Counted from the first letter of the stretch, positions 7,423 through 15,224 are shown. The stretch: DNA of 32,464 nucleotides from Bacteroidetes bacterium UBA5697 (GCA_002420145.1 DIHL01000086.1:1-32464), one strand, 5' to 3'. The notes: generated by a model not told the origin, from the sequence alone. Program-made: numbers and translations.

Positions 7423-7467
7423 CAAAGTTAATTTTGTGAGGAGGGTGTTTTTTTAAAATTCGGTAAA
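7423..7467 (-). promoter_or_regulatory. Promoter B: TTTACCGAAT-N27-TAACTTTG
   Basis: On the minus strand TTTACCGAAT (7467-7458) is separated by exactly 27 bp from TAACTTTG (7430-7423), a perfect TAnnTTTG box. No -33 TTG occurs at normal spacing. The leader then contains TTAACCAATAAAAAA (7406-7392), 14 of 15 bases identical to the leader at 4171-4185. It drives the tethered receiver gene. Identical motif, spacing and leader at two places 3.2 kb apart argue for one regulator controlling both. Confidence 0.7.
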
Positions 7468-7510
7468 GAGGAAAAAAGTATAGTTATTCGCCCAGAAAAT
7501 ATAGGTGATA

Positions 7511-8209
7511 TTATATCAAGTTAATTTTTCTCAATAATTCTTTTTTATATTGCTCTCCTATTGGCACAGGATGCTTGCCAATAAAGGCAGTTCCTTCTTC
7601 TACTTTGTCGATATGATCTAAAGCAATTAAATAAGAACGGTGTAAACGATAAAATTTATCTTGCGGCAATTTTTCTTCCATACCCTTTAAGGTAATATGA
7701 ACAGTATAACGATTGTCTAAAGTGTAAATATTTACATAATCGCCTAAAGCTTGAATATATGTAATGTCTTTTACTTTAATTTTCGTTAATATAGAATTTG
7801 AACGAACAAACATATACTCTTTGTCTTTTTCGTTTAACTCTATTTTTTGACCTTTAATTTCAAACAATTCTTTTGCCTTTGACACAGCCGCCATAAAACG
7901 GGATAATGTAACAGGCTTAATAATATAATCGGCTACATTTAATTCAAATGCTTCTACAGCGTAATCTGTTTTTGAAGTTATTAAAATAATAATGGGGCGT
8001 TTTTCTAAATTCCTAACTAGTTCAATACCTGTCATACCAGGCATTTCTACATCTAAAAATACTAAATCAACTGTTTCTTTTATAAGATAGTTGTATGCGT
8101 CTACTGAGCTAGCACATTCTTCCTGTAATTCTAAAAAAGCGACTTGTTCAATTAATTTTTTTAAGGCTGTCCGTGCCATTTTATTATCGTCAACTATAAT
8201 ACAATTCAT
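7511..8209 (-). CDS. LytTR-family response regulator
   Basis: Protein of 232 residues. The receiver (1-118) is complete: Asp7/Asp8, phosphoacceptor Asp53 (LVFLDVEMPGMTG), Thr78 (LITS) and Lys98 (DYIIKPV). From about residue 130 comes a LytTR DNA-binding domain with the standard segments (FVRSNSILTKIKVKDI, YIQALGDYVNIYT, FYRLHRSYLIALDHI). Such regulators usually pair with LytS-type kinases; none is encoded here, so the nearby hybrid kinase/Hpt relay or a distant kinase could be its source of phosphate. It is the only DNA-binding regulator in the window and so the first candidate to bind the TTTACCGAAT site of the two neighbouring promoters (inference). It follows the EnvC-like gene by 72 bp on the same strand. 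Confidence 0.93.
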   Translation of the reverse strand: MNCIIVDDNKMARTALKKLIEQVAFLELQEECASSVDAYNYLIKETVDLVFLDVEMPGMTGIELVRNLEKRPIIILITSKTDYAVEAFELNVADYIIKPVTLSRFMAAVSKAKELFEIKGQKIELNEKDKEYMFVRSNSILTKIKVKDITYIQALGDYVNIYTLDNRYTVHITLKGMEEKLPQDKFYRLHRSYLIALDHIDKVEEGTAFIGKHPVPIGEQYKKELLRKINLI

Positions 8210-8281
8210 GTTGTTAGGTTTTTGATAGTGATGGTTCGCTTTTTATTGTCAATATATTTTTGACTTTAGTTAAACAAATAG

Positions 8282-9619
8282 TTATCTCGCATTAAACAAC
8301 CAACCACTTGGATCCATGGTTTTTTGTCCCTTCCAAATTTGAAGGTTCATACTTGTTTTGCCATCTTCATCTAAGATGGTTCCAATAGTTTGCTTGATAC
8401 TAACCTTGTCTCCTTGTTTTACAAACACCTCTCCAATATTGCTATATACGCTTAGGTATTCACCATGACGAATGATGATTAATTTACCACCTGTTGGAGA
8501 AATGGCAATGCTGGTTACTTCACCTTCAAAAACAGAACGAGCTTGAGTGCCTTTGTTAACGCAAATTTCTACACCATTGTTATTCATCATAAATCCTTTA
8601 ATGGCAGGGTGTTCATATTCGCCATAAGGTTGACAAATAACGCCTTTTACTACCGGCCAAGGTAATTTGCCTCTACTGCTCGAGAAATCTGCTCCCACGG
8701 CTTCTGCTTCTGCTGTTAATTCGGGAGAGGTTGCTTTAGCTTCTGGTGTTTTAGTTTTAGACTCGGTTTTAGTTTTATTTGTTTTATTTTTTTCAGCCTT
8801 CTCTGCTTTAGCGGCTTTAGCTGCAGCAATTTTAGCCGATTCTTCTAATTTACGTTTAATCTCTGCTTCAATTAAACGTTTAATAGCAATTTGTAAGTTC
8901 TCGGCATCACGCTTTTTCTTTTCTAACTCTTCTTTTAATTCTTTTTCTTGTTGTTGTAATTCGCTTAATACAATTTCTTGTTGTTGTTTCTCTCCGTCTA
9001 ATTGTAATTTTTCATCTTGTTCATTTCCTAACAATACATTTTTTTCATGACGCTGGGCCTCTAATTCGTTTAATTTTTCGGTTAGCACTAATTGTGTAGC
9101 AACAATTTCGTTAGCTTGTTTTTTTCTAAAAGCAGAGTATTGCTGAAAATATTTCATTCGCATATACGCCTGGTTGAAGTTGCCTGACGAAAATAAAAAC
9201 ATAATTTTAGTATATGAGTCTTGGTTACGTTGCGCAAAATAAATCATCTTAGCGTATTCGCTTTTTAGTTTATCAAGGCTTGCTTTTAATGAATTTACTT
9301 CGGTTACGTTTTTTTTAATGTTAGTGTTAATTTGAGCCAATTCGCTATTAATAGTGCTAATAAGCTCTTCACGAACTTTAATCTTCGTATTAATAATAAC
9401 GATGTTATTTATTTGTGATTTCTTCTTATCCTTCGTTTTACTAATTTGAGAGTTGAGTTGTTTGATGTCATCATTCAACTTGTTTTTTTTACTCTGTAAT
9501 TCTTTTTGAGAAAGATGTGATTTGGTTTGAGAAAATACGGGACTAGAAACACTAATAAAAAATAAGACAAGGCATATTATGATGCTATTGCTTTTCTTTT
9601 TTAATAGGAATTGGATCAT
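8282..9619 (-). CDS. EnvC-like murein hydrolase activator (degenerate LytM)
   Basis: Protein of 445 residues: signal peptide (cleavage after VFS, residue 30), long coiled coil (about 35-265), a Lys/Ala/Thr-rich linker, and a C-terminal LytM/M23 fold (about 317-445, starting GKLPWPVVKGVI). The zinc ligands of active LytM peptidases are all replaced: the HxGxD position reads NNNGVE (Asn347, Glu351), the VYxH position reads VYSN (Asn394), and the final HLH reads NLQ (Asn425, Gln427). The protein should therefore not cut peptidoglycan itself but, like E. coli EnvC, use coiled coil plus dead LytM domain to activate an amidase at division; the partner is inferred and not in the window. The gene overlaps the DUF4292 gene by 35 bp, implying translational coupling. 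Confidence 0.88.
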   Translation of the reverse strand: MIQFLLKKKSNSIIICLVLFFISVSSPVFSQTKSHLSQKELQSKKNKLNDDIKQLNSQISKTKDKKKSQINNIVIINTKIKVREELISTINSELAQINTNIKKNVTEVNSLKASLDKLKSEYAKMIYFAQRNQDSYTKIMFLFSSGNFNQAYMRMKYFQQYSAFRKKQANEIVATQLVLTEKLNELEAQRHEKNVLLGNEQDEKLQLDGEKQQQEIVLSELQQQEKELKEELEKKKRDAENLQIAIKRLIEAEIKRKLEESAKIAAAKAAKAEKAEKNKTNKTKTESKTKTPEAKATSPELTAEAEAVGADFSSSRGKLPWPVVKGVICQPYGEYEHPAIKGFMMNNNGVEICVNKGTQARSVFEGEVTSIAISPTGGKLIIIRHGEYLSVYSNIGEVFVKQGDKVSIKQTIGTILDEDGKTSMNLQIWKGQKTMDPSGWLFNAR

Positions 9620-10475
9620 AGTTCTTTGGTATATTCAGTGTTAATTTTTGTGGCTGATTTATTTCTATGCGAACATAGTTAATTTTAAGCTCTATTTTCT
9701 TCTCTGCCCTTATCTCAATATTAACATTGTGTGGTGCAAAAACAGAGTCTTGAGCTAAAAAATTATCATACTTGGCATAAAAGCTTCTATTTGTAGATAC
9801 ATCTTCAAAATTATTATTGATGATTTTAAAAGTTGAAGGATTAAGTCTCATGGTTTGTAAAGAACGTTTTAATGAGTCTTGTCCGCTGTTTATACGTCTT
9901 AATTTGCGTTTTCGTTCGGTACTTAACAAATAATGGCAATTTTCTCTGTCAATAACAGGTTTCATTTTGCTATCATCGTCATCAAAATCAGCGCTATTTC
10001 CAAATAAAGCAGCTTGTATTAAGTCAAAATCTAAGTCGGCATTTAATAGTTGGTTGATATAATGAAAATCTCCTTTGAAATATTGTTTTTTAACATATAC
10101 CACCATTTTCACGGAATCTCTGGTGATTAATAATTTGGCAATATCAATTAATCCAACAGCTTGAATAGAAATCCAAATCGCGCTATCTTTTTTGCCTCTA
10201 ACTCTAATATCTAAATTATGGTCCTCCCCATCAATTAAGGTTTGAACATCTGCCTTAGCATAAATCCAGTCGTAGGCTAATTCACTTTCTTTAATATGTT
10301 TAGATAAAACTTTTGCCGTTTTAAATCCTAAACGGCATTTGCCAGTTGTATCTTCAGTTTGTAAAGGATTAGTATTGGTTTGCTGAAGATTTTTTTTGGA
10401 TTTACAAGACAGCATAAAAAACAACATAATAGATATGCTGATGAATGACAGTGATATAGATTGTTTTTTAATCAT
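9585..10475 (-). CDS. DUF4292 lipoprotein
   Basis: Protein of 296 residues with a lipoprotein signal (MIKKQSISLSFISIS, lipobox MLSC, lipidated Cys24). The mature part has the alternating beta pattern of DUF4292 (WIYAKADVQTLIDGEDHNLD, DSAIWISIQAVGLIDIAKLL, RDSVKMVVYVKKQYFKGDF), which resembles the LolA/LolB-type lipoprotein carrier fold; it is conserved in Bacteroidota but uncharacterised. The gene lies between the TPR lipoprotein (8-bp overlap) and the EnvC-like gene (35-bp overlap), a neighbourhood that recurs in this phylum. A role in moving a hydrophobic envelope component is possible (inference). Confidence 0.85.
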   Translation of the reverse strand: MIKKQSISLSFISISIMLFFMLSCKSKKNLQQTNTNPLQTEDTTGKCRLGFKTAKVLSKHIKESELAYDWIYAKADVQTLIDGEDHNLDIRVRGKKDSAIWISIQAVGLIDIAKLLITRDSVKMVVYVKKQYFKGDFHYINQLLNADLDFDLIQAALFGNSADFDDDDSKMKPVIDRENCHYLLSTERKRKLRRINSGQDSLKRSLQTMRLNPSTFKIINNNFEDVSTNRSFYAKYDNFLAQDSVFAPHNVNIEIRAEKKIELKINYVRIEINQPQKLTLNIPKNYDPIPIKKEKQ

Positions 10476-12222
10476 TTAATTTTTTGTCTGCTATTTTTTT
10501 GTCCAAGTATTCCGAACCACCTCCAATAGCTTTAGCTTCTTTCCAGTTAGTTAATGCTTCCTCTTTTTTATCTAATTTGTATAATACATCGCCATAATGT
10601 TCTATCAAAACAGCATTTTTTGCACCCATTTTAGCAGCTCTCGATAGCCAAGTTTCTGCTTCTGAATATTTACCTAATTGAAATAAAATCCATCCATAAG
10701 TGTCGATATACGATCTATTATTTGGAGAAAGTTCATTACTTCGTCTCGAAAATTTTTCTGCTTTTTCTAATTTTTCTTTTCGTAGAGATAAAAAGTAAGC
10801 GTAGTTATTTAAAACAGAAGCATCATCTGGATTTACTTTTAAAGCATCATCAAATGCTTTATCTGATTTTGTATAATTTTTAATGGCATTATAAGCATTT
10901 CCTAAGTTGGAATAGTATTCAAGTAGTAATGGTTTATTATCAAAAACAAACTCAATCCCATCTTCTAAAGATTCAATTCCTTTTTCGTATTTTTTTAATT
11001 GGATATTGGCAACACCGTTAAAGAAATAGGGAATAGGATTATTTGGAAATAAGTCCATCGCTTCCGAACTATTTATTTCTAAAGAAGCATAGTCGTTTAA
11101 TTCAGATTCAACATACATCAATTGACTCCAAATAGAAAATTGGTTTTTGTCTATTTTAGTAGCTTTTAAATATTCGTCATGTGCTTCTTTTGTTTTTTTG
11201 TCTTTTAAAAGAAAATCTGCATAAATACTATGAACATCAGCAGAGGTAGAGTGGAGTTTTATGGCGATTTCACAAAGTTCAAAGGCTTGTTGTTTATAGG
11301 TTTCGTTCACATCAGATAATTCGTAGTAAGATGCTAGAATTTTTACTTTCGTGTCAATGTCTAAATCTGGGTTTTCAAAAGCTATTTTAACTTCTTTATA
11401 AAAATTCTCTTTATCGTTTTGGCTTTTATAGTAATCAGCTAATGCTAAATGAACCATAGGATTTTTTGGATCTACTTTTAAAATCTCTTTATAAGTATCC
11501 ATGGCTTTTTCATTCTGACCAGTTTCCTGATAAAATTCTGCTAAGTAAGTGTAATATCTTGCCTCTGTTTTGTTTAACTGAATTAATTTTTTCAATTCAA
11601 TTTCTACGGCATCATTTTTCTTTAGCTGTTTTAGTAATTTAACTTTGTTAAGTGTAAAGGCTTCGTTTTGTCCGAATTTTTTTTCCAAATCATCATATGT
11701 TTTGTATGATTTTTCGTAGTTGCCGCCGTACATATATTCAGCTGCTAAGCCTTCATGGAATTCGGGACGATTAGGGTAGTTTTTTACTAAACGAGCATAA
11801 ACTTCAGCTGCTTGCAAGTATTGACGTTTATTATGAAGGCACTCGATGTATAATAATTGATACCATTCGTTTTTAGGTTCATCATTAGCACATTCTTTAC
11901 CGTATTTTAAAGCGTTATCGTATAATCCATTAAAGCGATAAATATTTCCTAATTCATATTTTACAGCTGCTGATGTAGGATCAATTCTCAAACATTCTTT
12001 AAATCTATTTTCAGCAATTTCGATATTGCCTTTCATTCTTTCTTTACAACCTTCAATAAAATTAAAGGTAAAGTTTACTTGAGCTTCTTCGGGTAAACCC
12101 TTTGCATTGGATTTTGACTCTTCTGTTTTGCTAGTTTGCTTATTTGTTTTACACGACAAAGTAAACATTACCAACAAAGGCAAAATCAAGACATGAAAAA
12201 ATATGTAGGATTTAAATTTCAA
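10468..12222 (-). CDS. TPR-repeat lipoprotein
   Basis: Protein of 584 residues with a lipoprotein signal (MKFKSYIFFHVLILPLLVMF, lipobox TLSC, lipidated Cys24). From about residue 50 to the end it is a run of tetratricopeptide repeats; clear units include AAVKYELGNIYRFNGLYDNA, ARYYTYLAEFYQETGQNEKA, PMVHLALADYYKSQNDKENF and ASVLNNYAYFLSLRKEKLEK. It is a scaffold for protein contacts in the periplasm, anchored to a membrane by its lipid. It overlaps the DUF4292 gene by 8 bp and follows the nucleotidyltransferase gene by 15 bp, so all belong to one transcript with the EnvC-like gene. Confidence 0.92.
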   Translation of the reverse strand: MKFKSYIFFHVLILPLLVMFTLSCKTNKQTSKTEESKSNAKGLPEEAQVNFTFNFIEGCKERMKGNIEIAENRFKECLRIDPTSAAVKYELGNIYRFNGLYDNALKYGKECANDEPKNEWYQLLYIECLHNKRQYLQAAEVYARLVKNYPNRPEFHEGLAAEYMYGGNYEKSYKTYDDLEKKFGQNEAFTLNKVKLLKQLKKNDAVEIELKKLIQLNKTEARYYTYLAEFYQETGQNEKAMDTYKEILKVDPKNPMVHLALADYYKSQNDKENFYKEVKIAFENPDLDIDTKVKILASYYELSDVNETYKQQAFELCEIAIKLHSTSADVHSIYADFLLKDKKTKEAHDEYLKATKIDKNQFSIWSQLMYVESELNDYASLEINSSEAMDLFPNNPIPYFFNGVANIQLKKYEKGIESLEDGIEFVFDNKPLLLEYYSNLGNAYNAIKNYTKSDKAFDDALKVNPDDASVLNNYAYFLSLRKEKLEKAEKFSRRSNELSPNNRSYIDTYGWILFQLGKYSEAETWLSRAAKMGAKNAVLIEHYGDVLYKLDKKEEALTNWKEAKAIGGGSEYLDKKIADKKLND

Positions 12223-12237
12223 TAATTATCTTTCAGA

Positions 12238-13248
12238 TTATAAGGAAAGAGTAGTGTAATCACTCATGCTTAAGTCTAAGGACTTTCCTTTTACTTCTGC
12301 TCCTTCGCCAATCATACTATTTGAAATAACTGTGTTGCTTAGTTTTGTACTAGCTTGAATAATACTGTTATGAATAACACCGTTATTAACTGAACTATTT
12401 GCCCCAATAGAAACGTGTGGACCAACAATTGAATTTTTGATAACGACGTTATCACCAATAAAACAAGGTTCAATAATCACAGAGTTTTCTGTCACAATAT
12501 TTTTTCCTTTTAATTCAGCGCTTCCTTTAATGAATTCTAGCACACGTTGGTTGGTATAAACAGTGGCATCTTTATTTCCGCAGTCTAACCATTCAGTTAC
12601 TTTACCTGGAGTAAAAGCAATTCCTTTTTGCTTCATGTTTTCTAAAGCATTAGTTAATTGAAATTCACCTTTTTCAGTAATATTATTGTCTAATAAATAT
12701 TGTAACTCTTTTTTCAAATTATCACCATCTTTAAAATAGTAGATGCCGATAATCGCCAAATTACTAACGAAGGTTTCTGGTTTTTCAACAAAGTCAGTAA
12801 TAACACCAGCTTCGTTTACTTTCACAACACCAAATTGGCGAGGGTCTTCAATACCTTGAACCCAAATCACACCTTCTTGGTTAGTGTCCATTACAAAATC
12901 AGCTTTGAATAATGTATCTGCAAAAGCTACAACTGTTTTGCCAGTAATGCTTTCTTTAGCACACATAATAGCATGAGCTGTTCCTAATGCTTTTTCTTGA
13001 TAGCAAATAGTTCCTTTAGCGCCTTGTGATTGGGCAATCTTTACTAAGTTTTCTTCAACTTCTTTTCCGAAGTCTGGGCCTATTATAAAAGCAATTTCAT
13101 CTACTTTTTCACCACAAACTTTAGTAATATCTTCAACTAATCTTTGTACAATTGGTTTTCCAGCTACGTTAATTAATGGTTTAGGAACTGTAAGCGTGTG
13201 TGGACGCATACGTTTTCCTTTTCCAGCCATTGGTATAATAATCTTCAT
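12238..13248 (-). CDS. Sugar-phosphate nucleotidyltransferase with left-handed beta-helix
   Basis: Protein of 336 residues. The N-terminal Rossmann-like domain (1-235) has the nucleotide-binding loop MAGKGKRMRPHT (7-18) and the VPKPLINVAGKP segment typical of enzymes that join a sugar 1-phosphate to an NTP (thymidylyltransferase/GlmU class). Later landmarks are EKALGTAHA, VAFADTLF, DFVEKPE and TEWLDCGNKD. The C-terminal part (about 250-330) shows hexapeptide repeats (IIEPCFIGDNVVIKNSIVG, IGANSSVNNGVIHNSIIQ) forming a left-handed beta-helix, without an obvious acetyltransferase active-site His. The substrate cannot be read from the sequence. First gene of the envelope operon continuing through the TPR, DUF4292 and EnvC-like genes, and preceded by a TATATTTG -7 box. 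Confidence 0.88.
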   Translation of the reverse strand: MKIIIPMAGKGKRMRPHTLTVPKPLINVAGKPIVQRLVEDITKVCGEKVDEIAFIIGPDFGKEVEENLVKIAQSQGAKGTICYQEKALGTAHAIMCAKESITGKTVVAFADTLFKADFVMDTNQEGVIWVQGIEDPRQFGVVKVNEAGVITDFVEKPETFVSNLAIIGIYYFKDGDNLKKELQYLLDNNITEKGEFQLTNALENMKQKGIAFTPGKVTEWLDCGNKDATVYTNQRVLEFIKGSAELKGKNIVTENSVIIEPCFIGDNVVIKNSIVGPHVSIGANSSVNNGVIHNSIIQASTKLSNTVISNSMIGEGAEVKGKSLDLSMSDYTTLSL

Positions 13249-13279
13249 AATTTTAGTCTAATCAGGTAATAAATGGAAA

Positions 13280-13313
13280 CAAATATAATATTAAAAAGTT
13301 GAGAAATAGGCAA
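13280..13313 (-). promoter_or_regulatory. Promoter of the envelope operon
   Basis: On the minus strand TTG (13313-13311) is followed after 23 bp by TATATTTG (13287-13280), a perfect TAnnTTTG box; 23 bp is at the upper end of the spacing described for Flavobacterium promoters. The box lies 31 bp before the ATG of the nucleotidyltransferase. The TTG is inside a 9-bp hairpin (13305-13326), so a regulator or terminator may overlap it. Confidence 0.55.
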
Positions 13314-13375
13314 GGTTTTGCCTATTAATCCTGTTAAATTACCACAAAGAATTAACTATAAAAAGTTGATTCTTT
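13305..13375 (-). terminator. Two hairpins behind the SDR gene
   Basis: The 142 bp between the SDR stop and the nucleotidyltransferase hold two stem-loops. One has arms AAAGAATTAAC/GTTGATTCTTT (about 13346-13356 and 13365-13375, one G-U type mismatch) and the other perfect 9-bp arms AATAGGCAA/TTGCCTATT (13305-13313, 13318-13326). On the minus strand the first ends in TTCTTT and the second is followed by a loose T-rich stretch. They probably end SDR transcription, though neither has a classic U-tract. Confidence 0.45.
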
Positions 13376-13390
13376 ATTAAGAAAGGAGGC

Positions 13391-14179
13391 TTATAAGCAA
13401 CCTGTTCTTCCCCCATCCACTGGTAAATTAATGCCATTGATGTATGATGCCGCTGGCGATGCTAAAAAAGCTACTGCATTTGCTATTTCAGAAGCCTCTG
13501 CAAAACGACCCATGGGGATTTCAGAAATCATTTCGTTGGTAACAGCATCTAAAGCATGGCCAGTTTTAGTAGATTTGTTTTCGATAATCGATTTTAAACG
13601 AACCGTTGAAGTTGCCCCAGGTAAAACGTTATTGACGGTAATATTAAATTTTCCTAATTCACCTGCTAGAGTTTTCGCCCAATTAGCAACAGCAGCACGA
13701 ATGGTATTTGACACTCCTAAGTTTGCTAAAGGTTGTTTAACAGATGTGGAAATGATATTAATGATACGACCATATTTTGCATTCTTCATACCTTCAATGC
13801 AAGCCTGTGCTAAAATATGATTGCAAATTAGGTGATTATTAAATGCAGATAAAAACTCATCTGTTTTAGCTAAGTGTGCAGGGCCAGCAGCTGGACCACC
13901 AGTATTATTTACTAAAATATGTACGATTGGTTGGCGTTGTAAATACGCTTCAACAATTTGTTTTAATTCTTCAGGTTTACTAAAATCAACACATAAATAA
14001 GAATGCAACTGACCAGCTGAAGTACTTAATTCTGTTTTTGTAGCTTTTAAGGCTTCTTCGTTACGAGCAATTAAAGTGACGCTGGCGCCTAAGTTTGCTA
14101 GTTCTAAAGCAATAGCTTTTCCAATTCCTTGTGTGCTTCCGCATACAATCGCTTGTTTATGTTTTAAATCTAAATTCAT
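13391..14179 (-). CDS. SDR-family oxidoreductase with atypical active site
   Basis: Protein of 262 residues with the Rossmann nucleotide-binding motif GSTQGIGKAIA (14-24), the structural NNTGG (91-95) and the C-terminal INLPVDGG of short-chain dehydrogenases resembling 3-oxoacyl-ACP reductases. The catalytic YxxxK is missing: where it should lie the sequence reads SNTIR (Ser157 for Tyr, Arg161 for Lys), while nearby STS (144-146) keeps the serine. This matches the BKR-like SDR subgroup known to lack the canonical tetrad, whose reactions are undefined. It should not be assumed to be FabG. ATG at 14177-14179. It follows the two-helix membrane protein by 46 bp and is probably part of the gltX-tadA run. 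Confidence 0.88.
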   Translation of the reverse strand: MNLDLKHKQAIVCGSTQGIGKAIALELANLGASVTLIARNEEALKATKTELSTSAGQLHSYLCVDFSKPEELKQIVEAYLQRQPIVHILVNNTGGPAAGPAHLAKTDEFLSAFNNHLICNHILAQACIEGMKNAKYGRIINIISTSVKQPLANLGVSNTIRAAVANWAKTLAGELGKFNITVNNVLPGATSTVRLKSIIENKSTKTGHALDAVTNEMISEIPMGRFAEASEIANAVAFLASPAASYINGINLPVDGGRTGCL

Positions 14180-14225
14180 GATATATTACGAATAAAGTAC
14201 GAATATACGAATCCTTAGAAAAGGA

Positions 14226-14768
14226 TTACTCTTTGGTGATATTATTTAATTCTTCTTCTAAAATATATTTACATTTCGTAACGCTGTTTCTTAGAAAGAA
14301 ATAACTTATTCCAAATAAAATAGAACAATGAAATAATAAGAAAAGAGCAGCGAGAAATTCCATGTTAAATAGAGCAGATACAATAAAGTAGCTATAAAAA
14401 ATCAAAATTATGAAACTTGAAATGAATATAAATTTTGAGTTTAAAGTTCTAATTTCTCCATTTAATAACACGGAATTGTCCTTTGAAACAAAATGGCCAT
14501 TATAATTTGATAGATATGAAAGGGAAAAATCAAAAAATCTTTTTTTAGGACTAATTTTTAAACATCCATCTGATATTTTTCCGATAAATTTTTTGTCGTT
14601 AGTGATAAAATGTTCGAATAGTCTAAACTCTGATTCTTCAGTTATTTTATTTAATTGGCTTGTAAACTCATTCTTAGATATCGCAAGTGTTATTGCGAAA
14701 TTTTGTATGAGTTTTATTTTTCTTAAAAAGTCAGTAAATATTAAAGAAAAGTATTTTATTGTCGTCAT
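14226..14768 (-). CDS. Unrecognised two-helix membrane protein
   Basis: Protein of 180 residues that I do not recognise. Residues 1-110 are polar and aromatic with no motif. Two adjacent membrane helices occupy about 113-133 (FIFISSFIILIFYSYFIVSA) and 138-158 (FLAALFLLFHCSILFGISYFF), followed by a charged 20-residue tail (CKYILEEELNNITKE). Both ends probably face the cytoplasm, as a 4-residue turn joins the helices. It starts 9 bp after tadA and its Lys, Asn, Ile and Phe content is higher than in its enzyme neighbours, as is common for lineage-specific genes. It could be a recent insertion between tadA and the SDR gene; function unknown. Confidence 0.65.
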   Translation of the reverse strand: MTTIKYFSLIFTDFLRKIKLIQNFAITLAISKNEFTSQLNKITEESEFRLFEHFITNDKKFIGKISDGCLKISPKKRFFDFSLSYLSNYNGHFVSKDNSVLLNGEIRTLNSKFIFISSFIILIFYSYFIVSALFNMEFLAALFLLFHCSILFGISYFFLRNSVTKCKYILEEELNNITKE

Positions 14769-14777
14769 TCTATGTAA

Positions 14778-15224
14778 TTAAGACTTTCTTTTTAATGCAA
14801 AAAAATCTTTTAATATGATTGAACACTCTTGTTCTAAAATTCCTTTTACCACAGTTGTTTTTGGATGTAACACCGTTTGATTGATTTTACTATATCCTTT
14901 TTTATCATCACTTGCGCCAAATACAATTTTAGTGATATGGCTCCAATGTAAAGCACCAGCACACATTAAACAAGGCTCTAGTGTTACATATAAAGTACAA
15001 TCATTTAAATATTTCCCTCCAATGGCGTTAGCGGCTGATGTAATGGCTTGCATTTCGGCATGAGCAGTTACATCATTTAATCGTTCAGTGTAATTATGTG
15101 CTCTAGCTATTATTTTATTGTCGGCTACAATGACTGCACCTACTGGAACTTCATCGGCATCATAAGCTTTGCGAGCTTCTTTCAATGCCTCGTTCATAAA
15201 ATATTCGTCAGTGTATAATTCCAT
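14778..15224 (-). CDS. tadA: tRNA adenosine(34) deaminase TadA
   Basis: Protein of 148 residues, the normal length for TadA, which converts adenosine to inosine at the wobble position of tRNA-Arg(ACG). The cytidine/adenosine deaminase zinc site is intact: DVTAHAEMQAI supplies His55 and the proton-shuttling Glu57, and TLEPCLMCAGAL supplies Cys85 and Cys88. The N-terminal MNEALKEARKA and DEVPVGAVIV segments are also standard. ATG at 15222-15224. The REP-like palindrome lies between this gene and the gltX stop; both genes read in the same direction, linking two tRNA functions. Confidence 0.94.
   Translation of the reverse strand: MELYTDEYFMNEALKEARKAYDADEVPVGAVIVADNKIIARAHNYTERLNDVTAHAEMQAITSAANAIGGKYLNDCTLYVTLEPCLMCAGALHWSHITKIVFGASDDKKGYSKINQTVLHPKTTVVKGILEQECSIILKDFFALKRKS

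Noticed and set aside
8667..9050. Open plus-strand frame of 127 codons rich in Ala, Ser and Phe
   Set aside because: It lies wholly opposite the coiled-coil and linker part of the EnvC-like gene; its composition is the mirror of the Lys/Glu/Ala codons on the other strand.
13431..13820. Open plus-strand frame opposite the SDR gene
   Set aside because: Entirely antisense to a well-supported enzyme; no recognisable protein features.
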